The notes beneath the pieces are model-generated. The model saw only the letters and a list, made by a program, of their open reading frames with translations, was not told the origin of the DNA and searched no databases. Shown here piece after piece: positions 24,303 through 31,635 of a stretch of 64,000 bases of DNA (positions within the stretch are counted from its first letter, which is position 1; each line of letters starts with the position of its first letter). The stretch is from the NCBI GenBank assembly GCA_044224495.1, contig JBGAKG010000003.1:372001-436000 (forward strand), in the 5' to 3' direction. The stretch is from JBGAKG01 sp044224495 (GTDB taxonomy: Bacteria > Myxococcota_A > Polyangia > Polyangiales > Polyangiaceae). Position numbers and translations under genes: made by a program.

Positions 24303-25349
24303 ATGGCAATCGACCTCTCGACGACCGTCGCCAAGATGCGCCGGTTCGCGCTCGCGGGCGTGGTGTTCCTCTTCGTGTTGATCGCGGGCTGCTCGACGAC
24401 CACCCGGATCGACGCCGGTCACGTCGGCGTGCGCGTGAAGCTCGCGGGGAGCCAGCGCGGCGTCCAGGACGCCGAGATCGCCGTCGGCTGGGTCTTCTAC
24501 AACCCGCTGACGGAGCAGATCATCCAGTTCCCGACCAGCGTGCAGAACATCGTCTGGACCCAGAGCACCCACGAGGGGCAGCCGATGGACGAGTCGATCA
24601 CGTTCTCGTCGAGCGAAGGCGTCAACGTGAACGCGGATCTGGGCCTCTCGTTCCACATCGACCCTCCGCAGGCGCCCAAGCTCTACGCGCGCTTCCGCCA
24701 GAACGACCTCTCGATCCTCGCGAACGGCTACATGCGGAACACGATCCGCGAGTCCTTCCAGGAGGTCGCCTCGAAGATGCCCGTCCAGGAGATCTACGGC
24801 GCCGGGAAGTCCAAGATGCTGAACGACGTGCTCGACAAGGTGCGCGACACGCTGGCGAAGGACGGCATCGTGATCGACCAGCTCACCATCAACGGCGCGC
24901 TCCGCCTCCCGCAGAACGTGGCGGACGCGATCAACCGCGCGATGGAGGCGACGCAGAAGGCGATCGAGAGCGAGAACCGCGTCCGCCAGGTCAAGGCGGA
25001 GGCCGAGCAGGCGATCACGCAGGCGACCGGGCAGGCCGAGGCGACCCGGCAGAAGGCGCAAGGCGAGGCCGACGCCGTCCTGATCCGCGCGCGCGCCGAG
25101 GCGAAGGCGAACGAGATCATCCGGCTCTCCGTCTCTCCGGCCGTGCTCCAGTACCGCATGATGCAGCAGTGGGACGGCAAGCTCCCCGCCTACAACGGCG
25201 GCGGGCAGCTCCCGATGCTCACGATCGACGCCACGAAGTTCGCGACGATCGACGACGCGACGCGCGAGAAGAAGCTGGCCGCGCTCCTCGCCGATGGCGC
25301 GGACGCCGGCGCCCCGGCCGCGCCCCCGGCGACGGACGCCGGGCACTGA
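24303..25349 (+). CDS. SPFH/Band 7 (prohibitin-like) lipoprotein
   Basis: A 348-aa SPFH protein. The N-terminus (KMRRFALAGVVFLFVLIAGCSTTT) ends in a good lipobox, so the mature protein would be lipid-anchored outside the cytoplasmic membrane. The SPFH core follows at once (IDAGHVGVRVKLAG ... NIVWTQSTHEG ... DGIVIDQLTINGALRLP), then an Ala/Glu/Gln helical flotillin-like region (KAIESENRVRQVKAEAEQ, ATGQAEATRQKAQGEADAVLIRARAEA) that drives oligomerisation, and an Asp/Ala/Pro tail. HflK/HflC-like scaffolding is the closest known role, but those are transmembrane and partner FtsH. ATG 24303 is chosen; an upstream ATG at 24273 would add ten residues. Confidence 0.88.
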   Translation: MAIDLSTTVAKMRRFALAGVVFLFVLIAGCSTTTRIDAGHVGVRVKLAGSQRGVQDAEIAVGWVFYNPLTEQIIQFPTSVQNIVWTQSTHEGQPMDESITFSSSEGVNVNADLGLSFHIDPPQAPKLYARFRQNDLSILANGYMRNTIRESFQEVASKMPVQEIYGAGKSKMLNDVLDKVRDTLAKDGIVIDQLTINGALRLPQNVADAINRAMEATQKAIESENRVRQVKAEAEQAITQATGQAEATRQKAQGEADAVLIRARAEAKANEIIRLSVSPAVLQYRMMQQWDGKLPAYNGGGQLPMLTIDATKFATIDDATREKKLAALLADGADAGAPAAPPATDAGH

Positions 25350-26318
25350 TCACGGGACGCAGCAGAGGGTGACCTTGCCGACGAGGTCCGCCGTGGCCGG
25401 GATCCCGACGCTCGGCGCGCACGCGGCGTCGGTCTCGGTCACCCGCAGGCGGGCGCTGCTGAAGTTCTGCACGCCCTGACAGCTGCCATCGAGCTGGGTG
25501 AAGTCGCGGAACGTGTCGCAGTCGCTGTTCTGGTAGGTCGTCACGCCGGCGGAGCAACGCTTCTGTTGCGTCACCGCGCAGGCACAGGACCCGCACGTCG
25601 CCGCGGCGGTCGCCCCGACGGTCTGGGAGACGTACCCGCTCGGGCACGCGACCAAGCCGTCGTGCTTGATGCAGAGCGCGAAGCCCTGGTTCTTCAACCC
25701 GCAGTAGTCGATCGCGCAGCTCTCCGTCGCGCAGACGTTCACTTGGCCCGACTGCACTTGCGCGTCGCCGCCCCCGCTCGCGTCGCAGGTCGTCGGTGAC
25801 GGCGCGGGGTAGGTCCCCGACGCGGAGCCGTTCCCGCCGCTCACGTTCACGCACGCATCGGCGGCGAGGACCGTCGTCTGCGGGCCCGAGCTGCAGCTGT
25901 TGTTGGAGAAGTTCGAGAAGCTCGCGTCGAGCGCGCACGACGGCGCGGTGACCGTGCAGCCGCACGCCGTGCACGTCCCCTGCACGAGCGAGGCGTCGGT
26001 CCGGAACGTCGCCGTCGTCCACCCTGCATCGGGGTCGCTCGGGCAGGCGCCCGAGGTCCGGGCGACGGGGTTCCACCCCGCATCGAGCGGATACGCAGGG
26101 AGGCAGCCTGCGTCGAGGGTGGTGCACGCCGGCGGGACGTAGATGTCGGGCACCTCGACGTCGAACGTGACGACGACGTCCTTGCCCGAGTCGCCCCCCG
26201 CACCGTCGACGCCACCGTCGTCGCTCGGGAGGAGCCCGGCCTGCTCGAGCCCGCAGGCGGCGAACGCCATCGCCAGACACCCGACCACGCCCACCACGAC
26301 GAACCGACGCGCGCGCAT
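25350..26318 (-). CDS. Cys-rich lipoprotein, paralogue of the one at 18974-19915
   Basis: A 322-aa lipoprotein (MRARRFVVVGVVGCLAMAFAACGL) with an Asp/Gly linker and about 27 Cys. Its last third shares the block order of the 313-aa lipoprotein at 18974: LVACPSGY, CGSCACAV, a CSAGVTTYQNSDC block, a CQG block, and a terminal TLCCVP. The function is unknown; the disulfide-rich surface character is inferred from Cys content and the lipobox. Converges with the SPFH gene with no gap (stops at 25349 and 25350) and diverges from the Clp fusion gene. Confidence 0.8.
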   Translation of the reverse strand: MRARRFVVVGVVGCLAMAFAACGLEQAGLLPSDDGGVDGAGGDSGKDVVVTFDVEVPDIYVPPACTTLDAGCLPAYPLDAGWNPVARTSGACPSDPDAGWTTATFRTDASLVQGTCTACGCTVTAPSCALDASFSNFSNNSCSSGPQTTVLAADACVNVSGGNGSASGTYPAPSPTTCDASGGGDAQVQSGQVNVCATESCAIDYCGLKNQGFALCIKHDGLVACPSGYVSQTVGATAAATCGSCACAVTQQKRCSAGVTTYQNSDCDTFRDFTQLDGSCQGVQNFSSARLRVTETDAACAPSVGIPATADLVGKVTLCCVP

Positions 26319-26416
26319 GCGGACCTCCGCATCTTGGAGACTACAGGAATCCGCGACGCACGCGAAGAGGACTGGGGGGCCGCGTTCATCGGCTTCATCG
26401 GCTATGCTCCGGCGGC

Positions 26417-29125
26417 GTGTCGGACAACAACGCCAACCCCGACCTGATCGCGACCGAGGCGCGCGAGCTCACCGGCGACGCCAAGGCCACCGGGCCCAAG
26501 ACCTTCGGCCGCAAGGAGGAAGTCCACGCGCTCGCGCGGCTGCTCGCTCACGGCAAGAGCGTCGTCCTCCTCGGACCGCCGGGCGTCGGGAAGACCGCGA
26601 TCCTCCAGAAGTTCCTCTCGTACCTGGCCGAGAACCGCCTCGGCGAATACCCCGCGCTCACGGGCGCGCGCGTCTACGAGGTCTCCACCGTCGTCCTCTG
26701 CTCGGATACTCGCTTCACCGGCCAGCAGGAGCAGCGCATCCGGGCGATCCTCCACCACGCGAACCCGAAGCGCATCCACTACGTCCCCGACGTGTGGAAC
26801 CTGCCGTACGCCGGCTCGTACAGCACCAAGCCGCGCGGCATCTACGATCTCATGCGGCCCGGGATCGAGGCCGGGAAGCTCGTGCTCGTCGGCGAGTGCA
26901 CCCAGGGGCGGTGGGACAAGCTCTGTCAGGAGCACCCCGAGCTCGCCCGTGACTTCGTCACGCTCGTCGTGAAGGAGCCGCCGGAGGACGAGACGCGCGA
27001 CCTGATGGTGCGCGCGGCGGCGAAGCTCTCGATGGGCTTCGAGCGTGGCGCGATCGATCGCGCCTACGTGCTCACGAAGAAGTTCCAACCGTCGATGAGC
27101 TTCCCTGGCAAGGGCGTGGAGCTCCTGCGGCGCGCTGCCGAGGCTGCCGGCGCGGGGCGCGGCGCCGCCGAGCGCGCGGCCCCACTCGACGCCCCCTTCG
27201 TCGACGAAGTGTTCGCGAAGCAGACCGGTCTGCCGATGCACATGATCTCGCCGCAGGTCCGGATGACCTACGAGGAGATGCATGCGTTCCTCGCCGAGCG
27301 CGTCCTCGGGCAAGACGAAGCGGTCGCGGCCGTCGCCGATTTGCTTGCACTCTACAAGACGGGCCTCAAGGACCCCGATCGCCCCGCCGGCGTGCTCCTC
27401 TTCGTCGGACCGACCGGCGTCGGCAAGACGGAGCTCGCGAAGGCGACGAGCGAGTTCCTCTTCGGCACGCGCGAGCGGATGCTCCGCATCGACATGAGCG
27501 AGTACAAGGACTACCACTCCTTCGAGAAGCTCATCGGCGACCCCAAGCACGCGAAGAGCGGGATGCTCACCGACCACGTGCGCAAGCACCCGTTCTCGGT
27601 GGTCCTGCTCGACGAGTTCGAGAAGGGTCACCCGAACCTCGCCGACCTGTTCCTCCAGGTGTTCGACGACGGGCGCCTCACCGACGCGAACGGCGACACC
27701 GTCGACTTCCGGCACGCGATCCTCATCCTGACGTCGAACGTCGGCTCGAACGTGCGCGACCTGACGAGCTCGATCGGGTTCGGCGAGAAGCGCGCGGGCG
27801 ACATGCCCAAGGAGATGAACCGCGACGTGCGCCGCGCGCTCGAAGCGGCGTACCGGCCCGAGTTCCTCAACCGCATCGATCGGATCCTCGTCTTCCACGC
27901 GCTCGAGAAGAGCGACATGCGCCGGATCGCCCAGCGCGAGCTCGGCAAGGTCTACCGGCGCGAGGGGCTCCTCGAGCGAGATCTCTTGCTCGAGGTCGAC
28001 GACGGCGTGCTCGATCTGCTCCTCGACCGCGGCTTCGACCCGAAGTACGGCGCGCGGCCGCTCAAGCGTGCGATCGAGGAGCTCATCGTGCTCCCGCTGG
28101 CGCGCGCGGTGCTCGCGTCGCCCGAGGCGCGCTTCCAGCTCCTCCGCATCGCGCGCAAGGGAACCACGGTCGAGCTCACGTTCGAGGAGACCGAAGGCTC
28201 GCGCAAGCTCGCGAACCTGGAGCGGCGCACCCGCGTGGACGACGGCGAAGGGAACATCGTCCGCATGTCGCTCGCCGACGTGCGCGCGAAGCTCAAGTCG
28301 ATCTACGAGCGGCTGGCCGAGCTCGAGCGCGCCGCGCGCGCGAGCGAGCTGCGGCGCGAGCTGGAGGAGCTCGAGCAGAAGTCGAAGAGCCCCGCGTTCT
28401 GGGACCAGGCCTTCGGGAAGGGCGGCGAGGTGTATCGGCGGCACCGCCTCGCGGTCGAGGTGCGGAGAATCGACGACCTCAACGAGCGGATCGATCTGGT
28501 CCACAAGCTCGTAGAGGCGAGCTTCGCCGAGGGCGAGGACGTGGTGGCCGAGGAGCTCGTCGCCAAGTTCGCGCGGCTCGAGCGTCAGCTCGCGCGCGCC
28601 GAGCGCGAGCTCGTCTTGTTCGACGAGACCGACCGGGGTGATGCCTGGATGCACGTTCGCCCCACCGGGGCAAAGGACGGCGCCACGAGCTGGGCGAAAG
28701 AGCTCGCCGGCATGTACGCGAAGTGGGGAGAAGAGCGGAAATACGAGGTCGACGTGACGCAGAGCGGGGGCGCGTTCGACGTCGTCGTGAAGGGCCCTTA
28801 CGCGTTCGGCTACCTGAAGGCCGAGAACGGCGGTCACCGGCTCATGGCGGCGGCCAAAGGCAAGGACAAGCGCCCGGAGACGTACCTCGCGCGCGTGGAC
28901 GTCCGGCCGCTCACGGAGCGGGACGCCGAGAAGCACGAGCGGAAGCGAAACGACCGCGCCGAGCGGGGCAAGGACAAGGACGACGAGCCGCCGATCCGCA
29001 CGTACGACACGCTGTCGTCGCGTGGCGTTCGTGATCGACGGACGGGTTGGGCCGACGGCGACGTGCGGAAGGTCCTGGGCGGGAAGATCGAAGGGTTCCT
29101 GGAGGCCGTCTTCACGGAGAAGTGA
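26417..29125 (+). CDS. Clp-type two-ring AAA+ ATPase fused to a GGQ-less RF2-like region
   Basis: A 902-aa fusion. Residues ~30-240 form a first ClpA/B-type AAA+ domain (Walker A GPPGVGKT 53-60; pore-loop-like RFTG at 99-102 with Phe for the usual Tyr; Walker B degenerate, HYVPDVW where ClpB has an Asp-Glu pair). Residues ~293-590 form a second (Walker A GPTGVGKT 331-338, Walker B VVLLDEFEKGH, RPEFLNRID with arginine finger, sensor-2 GARPLKR), but its GYVG pore loop is replaced by DPKHAKSG (375-382). There is no Clp N-domain and no ClpB middle coil. Residues ~617-902 resemble release factor 2: SPAFWDQ, a GA-x8-WAKELAGMYAKW block, KGPYAFGYLKAENGGHRL, and a C-terminal IRTYD ... RDRRTGW ... FLEAVF block. 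The SPF stop-codon motif and GGQ are missing. GTG 26417 is the start. It stands alone. Confidence 0.88.
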   Translation: MSDNNANPDLIATEARELTGDAKATGPKTFGRKEEVHALARLLAHGKSVVLLGPPGVGKTAILQKFLSYLAENRLGEYPALTGARVYEVSTVVLCSDTRFTGQQEQRIRAILHHANPKRIHYVPDVWNLPYAGSYSTKPRGIYDLMRPGIEAGKLVLVGECTQGRWDKLCQEHPELARDFVTLVVKEPPEDETRDLMVRAAAKLSMGFERGAIDRAYVLTKKFQPSMSFPGKGVELLRRAAEAAGAGRGAAERAAPLDAPFVDEVFAKQTGLPMHMISPQVRMTYEEMHAFLAERVLGQDEAVAAVADLLALYKTGLKDPDRPAGVLLFVGPTGVGKTELAKATSEFLFGTRERMLRIDMSEYKDYHSFEKLIGDPKHAKSGMLTDHVRKHPFSVVLLDEFEKGHPNLADLFLQVFDDGRLTDANGDTVDFRHAILILTSNVGSNVRDLTSSIGFGEKRAGDMPKEMNRDVRRALEAAYRPEFLNRIDRILVFHALEKSDMRRIAQRELGKVYRREGLLERDLLLEVDDGVLDLLLDRGFDPKYGARPLKRAIEELIVLPLARAVLASPEARFQLLRIARKGTTVELTFEETEGSRKLANLERRTRVDDGEGNIVRMSLADVRAKLKSIYERLAELERAARASELRRELEELEQKSKSPAFWDQAFGKGGEVYRRHRLAVEVRRIDDLNERIDLVHKLVEASFAEGEDVVAEELVAKFARLERQLARAERELVLFDETDRGDAWMHVRPTGAKDGATSWAKELAGMYAKWGEERKYEVDVTQSGGAFDVVVKGPYAFGYLKAENGGHRLMAAAKGKDKRPETYLARVDVRPLTERDAEKHERKRNDRAERGKDKDDEPPIRTYDTLSSRGVRDRRTGWADGDVRKVLGGKIEGFLEAVFTEK

Positions 29126-29159
29126 TCGCAAATCATCCGGATCGTGGTTTGATGATCGG

Positions 29160-30764
29160 ATGCGCAATCGCACTCTTCTCGTCTTGGGCATCACGGGCGT
29201 TCTCGGAGCGGTCGCGGCGTGTGTCGGCGATCAGCCGGTGAACCAGCCGCCCCCGGACTCCGGGGCTCCGGACGGCTCGACGAGCGACGGCGGTGGTGGC
29301 AACGACGGCTCGACGACGGACGGCGCCGTCGAAGCGGGCCCGCCGGCGGCCACCGGGAAGACGGTCTGGGTACGCGCGCTCCCGGGCTTCGACGTCGTGG
29401 GCGTCGCCGTCGACAAGAGCGGCAACACGTTCGCGGCCGGGAGCTTCACGGGGAGCCAAGTCGACTTCGGCGCGGGGAAGAAGCTCACCAGCTCGAAGGG
29501 CCGTGACCTCTTCGTGGTGAAGCTCGATCCGAGCGGCAACACGCTTTGGGCGCAGAGCATCGGCGGCACCGGCGGGTCGCTCGCCATCAACGACGAGTAC
29601 GCGTCCGGGATCGCGGTCGATCCCTCGGGCGACGTCTACGTCTCGGGCCACTCGGACTCGGGGACCATTACGTTCGGCAACACGACGACCAAGGACGCCG
29701 CGGGCTTCCAGATCGCGTTCGTCGCCAAACTCGGCGGCGGCGATGGTGCGGCGCGCTGGATCGCGGGGGCGAGCTGCGCGAACGACGGCATCACGACGCG
29801 GAGCATCGGCGTCGCGGCAATGGCCACGGGCGTGTACCTCGCGCTCACGTTCGGCGGAGGCACCCTCAAGATCGACGGCGGCGGGACCGTCGCCAACAAC
29901 GATTCCTCCGGTGGCGGCCCCGGCGACTGGGCCGTCGCGGCCTTCGAGCCGACCAACCACGCGCTGCTCTGGGCGAACGGCATCGGGGCCAAGGGCACGA
30001 GCGACGGCGCGGCTGCGATCGGGCTCGACGCATCGGGCGATCCGATCGTGGGCGGCGGCATCTCGACCCCCAACGCCGCGACCGCCATCGTCGACACGTT
30101 GAGCTCCGTCAACATCCCGCGCTCGGCGAACGCGATGCCGGCGGCGGTGTTCTTCCGCCTCTCGGCGCAGAACGGCAAGCAAGTCTGGAACAAGCTCTTC
30201 GACTCGACGACGAACGCCACGAGCGTGTCGACCGTCGGCTCCGTCCCGGGGGGGCCTGCGCTCTTCGGGGGCAGCTTCGTGAGCACCGACTTCGGCAAGG
30301 GCAAGCTCACGGCGCAAGGGACGAACGACGCGTGGTTCGTCTCCATGGACTCGACCTCGAAGGCGACCAACCTCTCGAAGCAGATCGGCGGCAGCGCGAA
30401 CGGGCAGTACTCGTACGAGTCGACGCTCGGCATCGCGGGGGACGTCTGGGGCGAGCTCATCGCCGTGGGCGTCCACATGTCGACCGACACCAAGGCCGAC
30501 GGGAAGGTGATCGCAGGCCCGCCGGTCCCGAACTACCGGGCCGCGTTCATTGCCAAGTACGACGGGAGCGGCAACGTGCTCTGGGCGAAGGGCATCGCCT
30601 CGGGGAACGCGAACGACGCGGTGACCGCGACCTCCGTCGCGGTGCTCGGCTCGGGCGACCTCCGCGTCGGTGGGACGCTCTCCGGCACGGCGGCGCTCGA
30701 CGGGACCACGCCGGTCACCTCGCAGAGCGGCGGCCAGGGTTTCGTACTGGGCATTTCGCCCTGA
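29160..30764 (+). CDS. Beta-propeller-like (SBBP repeat) lipoprotein
   Basis: A 534-aa lipoprotein (MRNRTLLVLGITGVLGAVAACVGD) with a long Asp/Gly/Ser linker (DGSTSDGGGGNDGSTTDG). The rest is a series of ~50-residue repeats with cores such as GVAVDKSGNTFAAGSFTG, GIAVDPSGDVYVSGHSDS, and DLFVVKLDPSGNTLWAQSIGG, the seven-bladed-propeller-type SBBP pattern common in myxobacterial surface proteins. It is probably a binding or scaffold protein on the cell surface. ATG 29160 is chosen as the start of the signal peptide. It starts 34 bp after the Clp fusion gene and could be in its transcript. Confidence 0.83.
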   Translation: MRNRTLLVLGITGVLGAVAACVGDQPVNQPPPDSGAPDGSTSDGGGGNDGSTTDGAVEAGPPAATGKTVWVRALPGFDVVGVAVDKSGNTFAAGSFTGSQVDFGAGKKLTSSKGRDLFVVKLDPSGNTLWAQSIGGTGGSLAINDEYASGIAVDPSGDVYVSGHSDSGTITFGNTTTKDAAGFQIAFVAKLGGGDGAARWIAGASCANDGITTRSIGVAAMATGVYLALTFGGGTLKIDGGGTVANNDSSGGGPGDWAVAAFEPTNHALLWANGIGAKGTSDGAAAIGLDASGDPIVGGGISTPNAATAIVDTLSSVNIPRSANAMPAAVFFRLSAQNGKQVWNKLFDSTTNATSVSTVGSVPGGPALFGGSFVSTDFGKGKLTAQGTNDAWFVSMDSTSKATNLSKQIGGSANGQYSYESTLGIAGDVWGELIAVGVHMSTDTKADGKVIAGPPVPNYRAAFIAKYDGSGNVLWAKGIASGNANDAVTATSVAVLGSGDLRVGGTLSGTAALDGTTPVTSQSGGQGFVLGISP

Positions 30765-30837
30765 CGCATGATTTGCGTGCATGGCAGAGCTTGCCTCTCG
30801 CCGTGAGGCCCGGGATACTCGGGGCGTTGGGGAACGA

Positions 30838-31635
30838 ATGAGTCCGACGATTCGGGAGCGCTGCGACGTCCACGTCCGCGGGCGCGGCTCGACCACGCTC
30901 GTGCTCGCGCACGGGCTGGCGTCCGAGCAGAGCGTCTGGGAGGCGGTGGCGGACCTCCTGGCGACGCGCGCGCGCGTGGTGACGTTCGACTACCCGGGCG
31001 CGGGCAGCTCCGATCCGGCGGCGTGGGATCCCAAGCGGCATGGCTCGCTCGAGGGGTACGCCGACGAGCTCCTCGCCGTCGTCGAGGAGTTCGGCGGCGA
31101 GAAGCCAATCGTGGTGGGCCACTCCATCAGCGGAGCGATCGCCCTCGTCGCCGCTGCACGTGAGCCGGACCGGTTCGAGAAGGTCGTCGCGCTCGCCCCG
31201 TCCCCGCGCTACCTCGACGATCCGCCGGGGTATCGTGGTGGCTTCACGCGCCGCGACGTGGAGGAGCTGTTCACGCTGATGGAGCAGAACTTCATCGGAT
31301 GGGCCGCCGGCTTCGCGCCGGTCGTGGCCCCCCAAGCCGACGTCGCCGCGCGGATGAAGCGCGTCATCTCGAGCGCGAACCCACGGTGGGTGCGCTCCTT
31401 CGCCGAGGTCGCGCTGACGTCCGACATCCGGGCCCTGCTTCCGCGGGTCGCGGTTCCGACCCTCGTCGTGCAGTGCGTGGAGGACGCGATCGTGCCGGTT
31501 CACGTCGGGCAATGGATGGCATCCCAGCTCCCGCACGGTACCTATCGGCAGCTCGACGTCGCCGGGCACTTCCCGCAGCTCAGCGCACCTCCCCTGGTCG
31601 CCTCCGTCATCGAGGAGTACGTGGGGGCGGCATGA
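30838..31635 (+). CDS. RsbQ/KAI2-like alpha/beta hydrolase
   Basis: A 265-aa hydrolase whose layout follows Bacillus RsbQ and the plant karrikin/strigolactone receptors KAI2/D14. A catalytic triad is visible at Ser96 (VGHSISGA), Asp216 (CVEDAIVP) and His244 (AGHFPQ), nearly the RsbQ numbering. RsbQ-like segments include FDYPGAGSSD, APSPRYLDDPPGYRGGF and EQNFIGWAAGFA. RsbQ converts or supplies a hydrophobic ligand to the PAS domain of RsbP, the energy-stress phosphatase. Here the partner downstream is a PAS histidine kinase, whose start overlaps this stop by 4 bp. ATG 30838 gives the RsbQ-like length; an in-frame ATG 19 codons earlier is less likely. Confidence 0.9.
   Translation: MSPTIRERCDVHVRGRGSTTLVLAHGLASEQSVWEAVADLLATRARVVTFDYPGAGSSDPAAWDPKRHGSLEGYADELLAVVEEFGGEKPIVVGHSISGAIALVAAAREPDRFEKVVALAPSPRYLDDPPGYRGGFTRRDVEELFTLMEQNFIGWAAGFAPVVAPQADVAARMKRVISSANPRWVRSFAEVALTSDIRALLPRVAVPTLVVQCVEDAIVPVHVGQWMASQLPHGTYRQLDVAGHFPQLSAPPLVASVIEEYVGAA

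Noticed and set aside
30782..30794. TGGCAG...TTGC before the RsbQ-like gene, possible sigma54 site
   Set aside because: The spacing between GG and GC is two bases short.
30781..30837. Earlier start for the RsbQ-like hydrolase
   Set aside because: The added 19 residues (ELASRREARDTRGVGER) do not resemble the family and the 30838 start gives the RsbQ length.
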